A stretch of DNA of 64,000 nt from Clitoria ternatea (lineage: Eukaryota > Streptophyta > Magnoliopsida > Fabales > Fabaceae): contig CM075669.1 of assembly GCA_037962975.1 (NCBI GenBank), positions 108,020,501-108,084,500 of the forward strand, given 5' to 3'. Both the position numbers and the translations under genes were made by a program. Positions within the stretch are counted from its first letter, which is position 1; each line of letters starts with the position of its first letter. This document shows positions 34,062-46,546 of this stretch, piece by piece. Below the pieces are notes generated by a model that did no database searches, was not told the origin of the DNA, and worked only from the letters and a program-made list of their open reading frames with translations.

Positions 34062-34070
34062 ACTCATCAA
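34055..34070. other. Deletion junction fusing Tat element II to a Tekay RT
   Basis: Left of here, plus-strand Tat pol (aaaaaggtcacacacat). Right of here, minus-strand Tekay RT, broken just after the FID of its YVDD-type box. Neither element's continuation is present. Confidence 0.8.
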
Positions 34071-34851
34071 TAAACACCACGACAAATTGGTAAAGATACT
34101 CGTGTAAGATGCGATTCATGTAATCCATGAAAATCGCAGGAGTATTTACTCCGAATGGCATCACTACATACTCATAGTGTCCATATCGCGTTTGGAAAGC
34201 AATTTTTGGGATATCTTCGATCTTCACCTGAATTTGGTGATATCTGGAACGCAAGTCAATCTTTGAAAACACTACGGCGCCCTTCAATTGATCTAAAAGA
34301 TCATCAATGTGAGGAAGAGGATATTTGTTCTTGATAGTTAACTTATTGAGTTGGCGGTAGTCAACGTACAATCTCATGCTTCCGTCCTTCTTTTTCACCT
34401 ACAATACAGGAGCACCCCAAGGAGACACACTTGGGCGGATAAACTCCCGCTCGAGTAATTCCTTGACTTGCTTCTTTAATTCGGTCAACTCCATAGGAGA
34501 CATCCTATAAGGAGCTCCAGAAACAGGTTCAGCGCTAGGAATGAGGTCAATAGAAAATTCCACTTCACATGGGGAAGGTAATCCAAGAATCTCATCCGGA
34601 AACACATCAGAAAATTCTGAAACAATAAGAATCTCACAAGATTGGGAAGTACCATTCCCATCAATCATGCAAAACATCACAAGAAGTTGAGAGATACCGT
34701 GTACATCAAAGCCTTCAGCATTCAAAGTCGGAAAGATCACCGTCTTATTATGACAATCCACCAAGACTTTGTTAGCAGACAACCATTCCATGCTAGAATA
34801 ATGTCCAGGTCTTTCATAGGTAGACATACGAGAGATATAACAAATTTTCAA
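34062..34851 (-). pseudogene. Tekay protease end and RT, truncated
   Basis: Protease-RT linker (EFSDVFPDEILGLPSPCEVEF) and RT fingers/palm (MRLYVDYRQLNKLTIKNKYPLPHIDDLL, FSKIDLRSRYHQI, YEYVVMPFGVNTPAIFMDYMN). A TAG near 34399 splits the frame. It is broken off at the RT active site (VVFID then foreign sequence), so it is catalytically dead. Confidence 0.9.
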
Positions 34852-36230
34852 CCCTCAAGAGTCATCTCGATGTCCTCACATTGAGTCACCAATCTCAAAC
34901 AAGTATCGGTCGTTGTAGTCACTATTATAGAACCCTTCATCATACACACAGGCACCCTCAGGCGCCTCACACAATCTTCAGAAATAAATGAGTACGTAGC
35001 ACCAGAATCAAAGATAACATCTACCGAAGTACCAAGGATTTCACACTCACCACGGACAAGATCTTCAGCTTGCGCGGCTTCTTCACCAGTAACTGAGAAT
35101 ACTCTACCAGCAACTTGTAGTTGATCACCACCATTGCAGTTTCCATTCCTTCCACCATGGTTATTACCTCGACCATTACCATTTCTCCCACCGTTATAGT
35201 TTCCACCACGGCCACCATTACGGCCACCATTTTGACCATTACCGTTTCCACGGCCACGGCCTCCAAAACCACCACGGCCACCACGGTTAGCATCATAATT
35301 CATGCGGATAGGAGTGTCAACATTAGCATTCCTTGTGTTTAACAGGAAATTAGGACGAATATGCCCGGGTTGGTTGCATTGATAGCATACTACATCATCC
35401 CGTGGACAATCACGTACCAAATGGTTAGCACTACATTTGAAGCAAGTCAGGCCTTGGACATTTCCACAACCTTGGTTACCATTAACGTAACCACCTCTAG
35501 GAGCACCACGAAAGAACTTCTTCTTGAAATGCCCTTGCTTCTTGAAGCTAGAAAATTGGCCTTTCAACTTAGGCTCATGCTTACCATGACTCGAAGGAGC
35601 CACATCATCTTCTTCATAAATTCGACACTTATTCACAAGCGTCGGAAAGCTTCTGATTTCTTGATGACAGATAGCCCGCTTGATCTCGGGCCTCAACCCA
35701 TTTTCAAACTTCACACATTTCGATGCCTCAGTACCCTCTTGTTGATAGGGCGAATAAAACGCACAAAGTTCTTCAAACTTGGAGGCATACTCCTCCACTG
35801 TCATACTACCTTGCTTAAGTTCCATAAACTCAAGCTCTTTCTTGCTTCTATAGCTGTCCGGGAAATACTTCTTCAAGAACTCCACCTTGAAGTTTTCCCA
35901 AACCAAGGGAACATCAGCAGACATCATGCGTCCCCTAGTAAGACGCCACCAAGCTTCGGCTTCATCGTGGATCATAAAGACTGCATACTCCACCTTTTAC
36001 ACCTCAGAACATTCGAAGCTAGCATAGATTCTTTCCAAGTCATTGATCTAAGCATAAGCATCCTCCAGTTTATACCCTTCATGAAATTCTAAAGGTTTCC
36101 TCTTTAGAAATAGATCAAGACCTTGGGAGCCTTGTCCCACATTCAGTTGGCCTTGTCTTTCCAAGAGATCAGCGAAACGATTCAAGGCATTTGCCATAGT
36201 AGCAGCCTCATGGTTAGGTCTACCAGCCAT
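34848..36230 (-). pseudogene. Tekay gag with zinc knuckles and protease
   Basis: Begins MAGRPNHEAATMANALNRF at 36230. Stops at about 36048 and 35999 precede a 381-residue open stretch from 35993. Capsid motif EAWWRLTRGRM and the typical FLKKYFPDSYRSKKELEFMELKQG are present. First knuckle CFKCSANHLVRDC is intact; second, CYQCNQPGHIRPNF, ends in Phe in place of Cys. A Gly/Asn/Arg-rich linker of about 55 residues (35300-35135) leads to the protease active site FDSGATYSFIS near 35015. A frameshift near 34850 separates this from the RT frame. A plus-strand ORF at 35361-36092 is only its shadow. Confidence 0.9.
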
Positions 36231-36580
36231 AGTTTAAGCCTATAAATCAAAACATGGCTCACACATGAGTAAACTAGACCAAACAATAACCTTTCAACGT
36301 ATAATTTCAAAGGTCTTAGCACTCATAAACCTATCATGTACCACATCACAAAATCATATCATTTTCAGCACATGATCACAACATATTCATCATTCGAGGT
36401 AAATAGTGTAAGGACCCTTGGCCGGACTCAACAATTCTAAACATCAATCTCAATTCAATGACAAACATTCACATTTCAATAAAATAATCCACAACTTAAT
36501 TAATTATAGCTCACATGACTCCATCATAAGCAATAACTATATGAACAACATCAATCATGATCGTATCAAAAGCAACCAAT

Positions 36581-36592
36581 GCTCTAATACCA
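36581..36592 (-). promoter_or_regulatory. Tekay primer-binding site (initiator Met tRNA)
   Basis: tggtattagagc on the minus strand, one mismatch from the usual TGGTATCAGAGC, three bases after the 5' LTR end. Confidence 0.8.
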
Positions 36593-36595
36593 GGT

Positions 36596-39500
36596 TGAGA
36601 CGCCCCAAAAAACACGGGTAAATTTTTCACGATTTAAGATCATTAATTAATCAAATAATTAGAGTGGTGGAGCTTTTAATTCAACACCTGGATCTATGAA
36701 AAGCCACTCTCATATATGAGGATATGAGAGGGTAAATTAAAACGATTTCATGAGAAATTTCAAATTAAAAATAGCGGAAGAATTAATTAAATTGGTTGTT
36801 GTATGATTGGATTTTAAGGAGAAAGAATTTCATGAGGTTCAGGAATTCATAATATGCCCAAAGCACTCTTAAGATGATGCAAGAAAAGGATTCGATGCAT
36901 AAGAAATAAAATTTTATTGGAACAAAATAAATGGGGCATCAGAGTACCACTTGCTCAAGCGAGAGTCACACTCGCTTGAGTGAGCCCACGAGGCGACGCT
37001 TGAGTGAGCCAAAAGAATACTGAGCGAGAAAAAGATTAAGCATCAGGGGGTCCTCTCACTTGAGCAAGACCTATCTTGCTTAAGCGAGATTCGAGAACCA
37101 CACTTGGGCGAGTCAGCGAAACGCTTGAGCGAAAATGAAGATTAGCCTCAGGAGCCAATCTCGCTTGAGCGAGATTGCTCCAGCAGCATTAGGGACTCAC
37201 TGCCCGATTTTCGCTTGAGCGACGCAAGGCTCGCCTGGGCGAAAATCGTCCAGTGTCCATTTCCCTTCCTCTCACTTGAGCGATTCCAAAGCCATGACCA
37301 TTTCGCCCAAGCGAAAATAGTCTAGTGTCTAACCTTTGCTTCCAGGAAAATCTCGCTTGGGCGAGGACTCCATTCGCTTAAGCAAATTTTGGCCAGTGGC
37401 CAAACCACGAATGCAAGAGGATCTCGCTTGAGCGAGATTCTCACTCGCTTGAGCAAGTTCTGCAGGGAAACGAAAAACACCAGATTTCCTTGCAACCTAA
37501 CATGCCAAAACTCATCCTATCCTAAATCAATCAAATTTAACATAACATACATATCATATTACACCTTTATAACTTGTCTCAAGTATTAATTCCCTTTGAA
37601 TTCCATTCTTACCTAATTATCACATGAAATCAAGCACATCATCTCATGTAATCACCAAGACATAAATTTTCACATGACCCTTCATTCATTCATGAAATTC
37701 ACCATTGTTTAACAACAAACAAACATCTTAATTCATTATCTTATATCATTTGGGTCATTAATGAAAATTGGCCATACACACCAAGGTTCAATTTTCCTAC
37801 ATGACCCTCAAAATCATCAATTACAATCTAGATAACAAAATAAGCATACATACACCCTATATGCTATACAAAAATCTAGATTTTGCCGGCCAAGGCACTT
37901 CCTATACACCTATTTACCTCCTCAACAAAATGTACTCCAAAATATCCATTCTTCCTACAAGTGCCCTGCATCACAAGTCTAAAATGTGGACAACATGGGA
38001 GAGTGTGTCATACATTCCAAAAGAATGAATATGAATACCATATGATCATGTGCATATGTACCACAACATGTATACTTGCATTCACACACAATTCATCATC
38101 AATTATCATCATAATATACAATCATTTTTGTACATCAAGCAAGTATAAAACCACACACATGATCTAGCCCTTCAACAATTGGACCATCATACATTTCATC
38201 ATCTTTCTCATATTATTATGTGGTATTCACATGTTTTATGTTGTCTTAATTACAATTCCTCATTCTCAACTCAACCATCACCATACACCATAACCTTTGG
38301 CATACTTCCTTGCTATATGCAAATGCTCTTAAGCTAATGCATATGCATAATGGGATATTTCAACAATTGTAGATCTGACTGTGGGAAAATAAACACCAAT
38401 TGTGGGATTCAAGTATGATCATCTAACCATACCCCTATTGCAGTAGTAAAATGTGTACACTTATTCTTAATTTGCATGCATTTCACCAATTATTTTACTG
38501 GTACCAAACCGCATCACCCATCTTGCAATACCTGGTCATTTTCACCATGACCGCGGTATACAACATATTCAACATACGGTGTTGCGGGCCGGCCAGATCT
38601 CAAATCATGGCAGCTGTGATCCCAAGGACCACTGGGGTCACCTGCTCATTAAGAGCCACCCCCCACGAGGGTCGGCCACATGTAGCTCCCCGTAGCAATA
38701 CATGGGCGGCTTCGTGACTTACGCCGAGTCACAGGGGAAAATAAAATTGCCCGTGCACCAAGCCACCCTCCCACTGGGTCGGCCGAGGGAACTCCCCTAA
38801 TATTCCAACATCGGCGGCTATGCAGTATGCCATGGATGCAAATTCAAATCATATGCATTTCTCACTCTATGCATCCTATACATGCCTCTCATCAAACATC
38901 ATTACCATCATCATCACCAACACCACTTCACATTTCTTAGTGGATTTATCATTGTTGGGTTTAGTTTTGTTCTCAAGTTTTAAGTGTGGCACATTAACAT
39001 TCATACACCATTTACAATGGCACTCAACATCAATTTCAATCATCAACTTTCCATTATCAAATCATGGTATGCTATTCACTCACACCCATTCTCAAACAAA
39101 CATCAACAACATTCATTTCACATCTATGGTGGACATAAGAATATCATCAATTTATCAAACAAACCACACCACCATATAACACACCATATTTATTCTAATT
39201 ACACAAGTATGATGCTAAACATTATTCTCAACATTACATACACAATTCATATTTTCAGAACATCAAAATAAGGCAAACATGCATATTGTCACATATGAAA
39301 CATTATCCAATTCATGCAATTAGAATATAAGACTCCTCTCCTACCTCAAGAGAAGAATTCCGATGGATACGACGTACCCGCCTCGTCGTTCGGAATAGGT
39401 CCTACATTGATATACATGTAAAACCTCAATCAATCAACTATTCAAAACATAAATTCAATTCTAATTGACCGTTATTACATCTACAATTCATAACATGTAT

Positions 39501-40567
39501 GGAACATATTATAAACATCATTTTCATTGTTTGTTAGACTTCAGGAATTCCTTCCCAACAAGCCATATTCATTAAATTCAAGGGCTACCAACAACAATAG
39601 CCCAACATTCACACAATTTTATTTATCAACACCTACACCCATCAATGACATGTATTCCTTCTTAAAACACACTCTTGAACCAACATTATTCATTTTCCCC
39701 AATTTCTCATAGTTAGGGTTTTCACCAAAACCTAACAACTTTCATTAATGCCTCATCATTCTTCATCTCCTACCAACATAAATGCATCAACCATGTTTAT
39801 TCCACTTAAACCATGCATTTATGACAACCCTCACTATGGTTTTTGCATTAAATGCTCTCCACAAACACCCAGTACATGCATTGTTCCCCTAACTCATAAT
39901 AACATATATCCTTTGCAAGAACTTCAATAAAATGGTGAGTATATCTTACCTCACATCCAAAACGAAATGGGTTCAACAAGGGGGGAAACACAACATGAAA
40001 ATGGAGAAGAAGAGGAAGAAGATTTCAGCTCCAATGGTCTCTTTCCAAGCTCCTTCAAACAAAAATGGAGGAGGATGAAGATGGTACCACTTTTTGTTAG
40101 GTTTTTGGAAGAAGAAGACAAGAGATGAAGAAGAAATGGAGAGAAGAAGAAGTAATGTGTGTTTGCCAAAGGAGTCCAGTAAATTAACGTGAAAATGAAG
40201 AGAGGAATTGGCCTTTTGTGTTTTATTTTAACCCTCTCATTAAAGATTCATCATTTTAAGACAAATAGGACCTCTGTTTGGGCTCAATACGTAATCTAAA
40301 AATTATTCCGAGTACATATTCAGACTCCTAATATTATTCTTAATAGCCCTGACCAATATCATCCCAATCAAAGATACTTAGTCCGATACCCATATCTTAA
40401 CCGGGCTTATTTTCGGCTTATCTGGTCTCAATAAATCACCAACAGTCCCCAAAAATCTTAATTTAATTATTTCCAATATTTTGAGACATCAATTATTCCA
40501 CATATAATTTTTTAATATTTATTTTCCTTAATTTTAATCTTCTATTTTAAAATTTTGGGATGTTACA
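36596..40567 (-). repeat. Tekay 5' LTR, 3972 bp
   Basis: Minus-strand ends tgtaacatccc (40567) and gggcgtctca (36596). Contains the tcgcttgagcga array, a GC-rich island at 38585-38790 within an otherwise AT-rich LTR, and purine-rich sequence at 39960-40150 giving low-complexity ORFs. No gene. Confidence 0.88.
36945..37460. repeat. Array of tcgcttgagcga inverted-repeat motifs
   Basis: About eighteen variants of ctcgcttgagcgag (e.g. cacttgagcaag, tcgcccaagcga, tcgcttgggcga) separated by 8-40 bp of unrelated sequence. Arms cgct/agcg flank a two-base centre; both orientations occur. Confidence 0.85.
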
Positions 40568-41100
40568 AAGGCACTTCCACTACCACTATTTACCTTCCCA
40601 AAACTTTAATTTAAAATCCGAACTCATCCCATGACAACCTGCATCACAATGCTAAAAAGGAGACAACATAGGAGAGTGAGTTATACATTCAAAATGACGA
40701 ATATACATATATTGTGATTAAGTGTACATGCATTCATTCATCATGTGTGCTTTGCTATAAAATCATCAATTCATCATTCAATCATCATCATATTGATATA
40801 ATAGGCATACAAGCCTCATGAAACACAGTTCACAACATAAGCAAGCACAAGCACATACACAATCACATTGCCACTTATCAATAAGGGCATTCACAAATTA
40901 TCATCATCAATTCATTAAATCTTTACTCAATTCCTCCTCGCAAGGGATTTCTCATCTCTCGTGGTCATCCCATCTCAAATGCCATGCACCTATGGCTAAT
41001 GCATATGTCAACTATTTAATGCATATGCAATGGATCCATTTCAATCACCCATGCGCACATGGTATCTCAAGTGATTGCAACCACTTATAATCATCATCAT

Positions 41101-41480
41101 ATTGGTTTCCTGCCTCGCAAGGGGCACTCCCTCCTCGTGATTGCAACCACGGAATATCATAGGAACTCACAAGCCCTTTTTATTTCAAATACCAAGTGAT
41201 TGCAACCACTGGCTTATCATCATACAATCTCGCAGGATGTCTCATTGTGATCGTATCTACATATCAATCATTTCATAATGGTTTCCTGCCTCGTAAGGAG
41301 TACTCCCTCCTCGTGATCGTAACCACGGGTATTCATCCATAATGGTCTCTGCAGGGCCTTTCATTTCAACAACCAGGTGATCGTAACCACCGGCTCAATA
41401 TCATATCATCATCACGTTGGTTTCCCGACTCACAAGGGGTACTCCCTTTATAGAATCCCGCAGGATCTCTCATCATTGTG
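41101..41480. repeat. Tandem repeats in the older Tekay LTR, unit about 140-180 bp
   Basis: Units begin near 41101, 41277 and 41416 with ttggtttcctgcctcgcaag or variants, each followed by tactccctcctcgtgat, aaccacgg and tctcgcaggat-like pieces. Confidence 0.75.
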
Positions 41481-42244
41481 ATTGCAACCACATATTCAAT
41501 GTTATGTCATGCCATGAATGTAAAATGCAATAATGCATATGCCAATCAACTTCGCAAGGATATCTCACCCTCTCAATTAGGGGTATATTATATATTTAGT
41601 TTTGTTAGCATTAGCATACAATCAACCACAAGGCCCCTCAAGGCATAACATTCACATTTTCATAAATCCACACATGGCAATCATAGCATATCAATCATCA
41701 TAGCATTTATCCACGCATGGAAACCAACAAGATATGTTAACAACACATTTCAAGTTCATAGCATCATATGCTAGCCAATACAATTCAAGTTACATATACA
41801 AGATTTCACTTCCATCAAACACAGTGACATAACAATAATAATAATCACCATTGACACTTTTTCAAAATTCATTGAGTTATAATAACTCATTGCCATTCAA
41901 TTGTCCCCTTATTAGTTCCATCGTCAATCAAGGTGTGTCATACAATCACATCATTTACTTTTCATCAAGATTCATAATATATCAATAGAGGGGAAGCATA
42001 CATGTTTTCATAACATAGCATAGGCATACACATACCTTGCCAAGGCCTTAAGTCATTCCCCAATCACCACTAAGACAAACCACACATATACCCCTAGTGA
42101 ATTCGCTTGTAATTATTCCAAAAGTATGCATGGGATTGGAAGAAGGTTTCAGAATACCTTATTTAATTGTCAAGTAGGCCTAAAGGTCCAAAGAGTACAA
42201 GATAAGTACTCAAAAGAAGTAAAAGTGTAAATCCTAAGCCGATT

Positions 42245-42560
42245 TAATCAATTTAGCTAGTGATAATCGATTACGGGGTAGAAGCTAATCGATTACACTG
42301 CTTCTATAGGTGGTATAATGTATCATGTGTTGTGCATAATCGATTACGAGACTAGGGTAATCGATTACCTTGTTTCTGTTTTAGTACATAGTCGATTTCA
42401 CCCTTAAACACAATCGATTACATTGATTCTGTTTGGTCTCTAATTGATTACACCCTCGAACACAATCGATTACTGGGCTGCATAGAGGTTTGTAATCGAT
42501 TGCTATAGGAAAAGAATCCTCGTAATCAATTAGACTGATAATCTAATCGATTACGGCCTA
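42245..42560. repeat. Array of aatcgattac palindromes
   Basis: Eleven copies or close variants of gtaatcgattac in about 310 bp, separated by 10-40 bp of unrelated sequence. The full motif is a perfect 12-bp palindrome containing a ClaI-type core, atcgat. Confidence 0.85.
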
Positions 42561-43127
42561 TCAGAATGTAAAAATTATGCAGAAAATGCATAATTTTAGG
42601 CTTCCAACCCCTCTAACTTTTTCATATCAACTCCAAGTGCTACCAAATTCTGACACCAACTAAATTACACCATTTGTGACTCGTGGCCACCGGCCTCACT
42701 TAAAAATCCTTTAAAATGAGTGACTTATGCGCATAAATGTGTTTTACTTATTTTGAGGCACTTTTGTGCAACTCAAGGGCCTATTCTCAATGGAATTGGC
42801 CCGTTCTAGTTTCTACAAGTCATAAACTATGCATAGAAGCTATTGGAACTATCCCATACCAATCAATCCTCATAAAACTCTATTTGGATCTATTAGTTCC
42901 TTAATTATGCATTAATGTCAATACCTAATTTCGCATTTTGAGCAATCTCTCTACCTATATAAACATTAATGCCATCAAATGGGCCTTAGCCTCTCATTAT
43001 CAATATTCATTCATCAAAATCGTATAGAATTCTAAATTCACATGGTATATGCATACTTCAACCCCTCATGGGTTATTCATCAACAGTGCATTACTCCCAT
43101 TAAAGGGCACTAAACATTCATCATCAA

Positions 43128-43130
<3 letters not shown>

Positions 43131-43166
<36 letters not shown>
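43131..43166. repeat. (AT)n microsatellite
   Basis: Eighteen AT dinucleotides in a row. Confidence 0.95.
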
Positions 43167-43168
<2 letters not shown>

Positions 43169-45126
43169 TTCTCAAGAATCTATCATTACCGAGCATAACA
43201 TTCATCAACTTATATACACATATATTATCACCACTAGCCAACAATTTGCCATTCACATTATTTCACTATTAACATGGCAAGGCAAGCATGAGTATCATGA
43301 CATATAATAATCATCAATTATATAACTCATGCAATTTGAATAAGAACTCCTTTCCTACCTCGAGGGAAGAACTGCGATTCCAATGCTTCGAATGCTCCGC
43401 CGCATTACCCAGAATACAATCTACACCAACATACATACATATGAATTTATACAATTATCAAGCCATCATAAGGCATTTATCACTATTCTAAGTAATTGAC
43501 AATATTTCTTAATGTTCGACACCAAGTCCTAGACTTGTTAAAACACCAATTTATACCATTGTGTTAGGCTTCGGGAATTCCTTTCCTAAAACCAAGATCC
43601 TCTAGATCTAAAAGGGTTAACCATATCCCATCATCAACAATATCATATCCTTTATCAAAAACACATCCAATATCACTCAACCCATCCAATTGTCATTCTT
43701 TACCACTCAAGGTTCAACATGATCCAACATAGCCTCTTCAAAACCATCATCAATCAACAATTTCAATTCATTCATCCATCACCACTATTATGATTTAGTG
43801 CTCACACTCATTATTTCACACTTATGACAATACTCATTTATTAGATTTTATCATTCATGGTCCTCTACCATTTTAATCTACCCTCAACATCAATAATCAA
43901 TATTACCCATTTAAAAACTTATTCTCATATATAAAACCTCTCCAATGTCAATTACTCATAATTTCCTCAAAAATCTCTCAAAGCCCCAAAATCCTAATTT
44001 CTAGGGTTTTCACCAAGAACTCACTATCATCAATTCTAACTACACTTATGCCTCATTTTAAACATTCTTAGGCTAGCAACAATATATCCCATTCATTATC
44101 AACATCAATAACAATCCCCAAATTCTTAGAGCTAGGGTTTTCATTAAAAATCCAATATCCATTATCATTAAGAATACCCAACACAATTTCTCATGGGTTT
44201 ACACTTAAAAAATCATTTTTCATATCATCATCACTCATTTCCCTCTATTCCTAAAGTTAGGGTTTCATTCAAAACTCAACAATTACCATTATCACCCATC
44301 ATTTTCCACCATCTAGAATGCCATTTTGGTGTGCTACCATTAATGTATATAAAAGTTCACATTCAACATATTTCACCTTAGGGTTTCCACATTCTATGGT
44401 TCCCACACAAATCCTCATGCATTTAGTCTCTCACCCATCACCCATAATGCAAAATCTAGGGCATAAACTCACTAAAAATGGTGAGAAACTTACCTTAAAC
44501 CAAGAAACAAGTGAGCTCCCAAAAGAGGGAGAAAGCAACACGAAAATGGGAGAGAAGGGGGAGAAGGAGTTCTAACCATAAGCTTCTCCTTCAAGCTCTA
44601 ATGAAAACGAAGAGGGAGAAGGAGATGGATTTCAATCTTGTCTAGGTTTTTAGAGAGGAAGAATGAGGAAGAAAATGAAGAAGAAGAAGAAAGAAGAGTG
44701 AGTAATGAGAGAAGAGTAAAGTGTGTTTGCCCTTGGAGAAGAAGTTTCGTGAGATAGAGAGTAAAAAATTAGGGTTCTCATTTAAATTCTTAATTTACCA
44801 CTTAAACTCCTCCATTTTATAATAAACAGGATCTCTGTTCGGGCTCAATACTAAATCCAAAAATTATTCTGATTATATATTCGGACTCCCAATAATATTC
44901 TTAACAGCCCTAACCAACGGCATCTCAATCAGAGATATTTGGTCCGACACCCATATTTTAACCGGGTATAATTTTAGCTCCTAAAATCTCAATAAATTAT
45001 AAATATCCATAATAAATCCTAATTTAATTATTCCAATATTTTTGAGACACTCATTAACCGATTTATAATTATTTAATATTTATTCCTCATATTTAATTAT
45101 TTTTATAAAAATTTTTGGATGTTACA

Positions 45127-45861
45127 CTCCCTAAGCACTTCTAAAGCACGAATGAGGCCCCATCTGTTGGAATCTACTTGAGAAAGGGCACACTCTAAAA
45201 ATCTCAATACCCCCATTTCAAATTTTGTGAGCGGGAAGCAGACCCCTAGTTGTAAAAAAATGAAGTCATATATATAGACGAAGCGATTATCCGACATACG
45301 GTGACAGATTTTATCGGTGGGCCGGGGTACAAGTATCATGAACTGCTCTTTTAAACGTTCTTCTGTGCACGATAAACCTTGGAGATAGCCTTCCTTCGTC
45401 TTCCCTAGCATGCCAAGATGCGATTTCACGAATCTCATTTTCCACCTAACAGTAGGGGTACTTCTCTTAGAGTTTTACCTAGTTCAGCCGGTGTGCTACC
45501 ATGTTTGCGCACCCTGCATCAGTCTTGAGAATGGTAGTGTTTCTGGAGGTTCCTTCGCCAGCCATTCTACGTATGGAAAGATTGAAGATCTCAATGTTGC
45601 TATAAAAAGCCACATCGTCAGAAAGATAACAATCGACACTCACCTCACTCTTAGAAGAGTGGTTAGCCCTTGATCTAGAGGAGGAGTCCAAAGGGGGCGT
45701 TACCACCCTCCGCCTTGAGTGAGATGCATCCCCCCTTTCTGGACGATATGGCCCGGCCCTTGAAGGATTCACAGGAATCCTTCATCCTTGGTAACCTAAG
45801 GGCCTTATAGGGACTCTTCCCCCTCTATAAACGGGACCAGCGCGACCTTGCCTAGAGCGCA
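45127..45861 (-). pseudogene. Antisense gene C (element II aORF), 5' part only
   Basis: Homologue of genes A and B. The ATG is at 45861 (MRSRQGRAGPVYRGGRVP). An early TGA-type break is followed by an R/S-rich head (DASHSRRRVVTPP) and VSVDCYLSDDVAFYS, matching the A and B heads. From 45438 the domain motif reads FPLTKFEMGVLRFLECALSQ and RWGLIRALEVL, with Pro and the HPNG part altered. It ends at the old Tekay LTR insertion (45126), just after RALEVL. Exon 2 and the intron are lost. Confidence 0.8.
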
Positions 45862-46046
45862 TGGTGACTACACTAAATGCGGAGGAATTGAATCGAAGAA
45901 AGGGAAAAGGTTGGTTACCTAAAAAGTTTTTAAAGGTAGGAGGTGAGGGAGAACACGGAAGCAACAACTTCCTCTTAGGGGGAAATTCGAGTAGAGTTTT
46001 CCTTAGATTTGAAGCAATGTGATTTCCAGAAAGTGCTTGAGTCACC

Positions 46047-46055
46047 CTTTTTATA
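46047..46055 (-). promoter_or_regulatory. TATA box of antisense gene C
   Basis: tataaaaag on the minus strand, about 190 bp upstream of the ATG at 45861. Confidence 0.6.
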
Positions 46056-46274
46056 GCTATGGAGGGGGCATAACCACCGGTCAGGGGGTACGTCATTTGT
46101 CAAAAAATACAACACTTCAAAGGCCAATGACGGTGTCATTTTAGTCCAAGACATGCAAAAATGGCATCGTTTCCTGAAAAGTTGAAATCCAATGGGCCGA
46201 AATTTTTGAATTTTGAGCCCAGTACCCACGACCTACGACAGTTGACAATCCTCGTGAGTGTAACCATCAACATT

Positions 46275-46280
46275 CACGTG
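46275..46280. promoter_or_regulatory. G-box upstream of antisense gene C
   Basis: cacgtg about 220 bp upstream of the TATA box; the flanking sequence is less conserved than in modules A and B. Confidence 0.5.
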
Positions 46281-46527
46281 TTTTTAGCAATAGATGCTCA
46301 TTATTGGTGGTGTCTCAAGATTTTGGAGTTATAAATTTTAAATACGAGGAGTTACGAAATTTAAAAACTCTTGAGTTTCACATGCAAAAACAGGACGTTG
46401 TCTGAAGCCGGTGTCCATAACAACAAAAGGGGACTCCAGAAAGAAATCATCTAGGTCAGTATCCATATCTGCAAGATCGACCTTGGCAGAGCAGTATAGC
46501 TTATATGAGCAACTTACTCAGTCCCTC

Positions 46528-46546
46528 AAACAAGCTAGGGGGTAAA
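46528..46546 (+). promoter_or_regulatory. Element II polypurine tract
   Basis: aaacaagctagggggtaaa immediately before the 3' LTR. Confidence 0.8.

Larger units (their letters stand above)
34062..40567 (-). mobile_element. Tekay-type chromovirus (Ty3/Gypsy), 5' part only
   Basis: Minus strand: 5' LTR 40567-36596 (3972 bp, tgtaacatccc to gggcgtctca), PBS 36592-36581, gag 36230-34990, protease about 34985-34850, RT 34851-34062. It stops inside RT; the rest of RT, RNase H, integrase with chromodomain and the 3' LTR are missing. The iMet-type PBS, a gag with zinc knuckles fused to protease, and very long LTRs fit Tekay/Del, although the chromodomain itself cannot be seen. It sits in the block at 40568-45126. 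Confidence 0.85.
40568..45126 (-). repeat. Older Tekay-type LTR (partial), host of the younger Tekay
   Basis: The minus-strand start agtgtaacatcc at 45128-45117 and the next kilobase align with the younger LTR (44460-45126 against 39930-40567, including the run of purine-rich leader and gggctcaata). At 40568 it begins in mid-LTR: aaggcacttcc matches the younger LTR from about 37889, so the younger element inserted into it and the remaining part was deleted. It lies in antisense gene C. Internal repeats make it possible that more than one LTR is merged here. Confidence 0.7.

Noticed and set aside
35021..35296. Val/Met/Thr-rich ORF on the minus strand
   Set aside because: Out-of-frame reading of the Gly/Asn-rich linker in Tekay gag.
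35361..36092. 243-codon plus-strand ORF
   Set aside because: Antisense shadow of the Tekay gag frame, which has clear capsid and zinc-knuckle motifs on the other strand.
36945..37460. Possible CRISPR-like array (short repeats with different spacers)
   Set aside because: Repeats are only 10-14 bp, vary, occur in both orientations and have uneven spacers of 8-40 bp, and the context is a plant LTR. It is not a CRISPR array.
42245..42560. Second CRISPR-like pattern (aatcgattac)
   Set aside because: Same reasons: a 10-12 bp palindrome in an LTR, irregular spacing, eukaryotic sequence.
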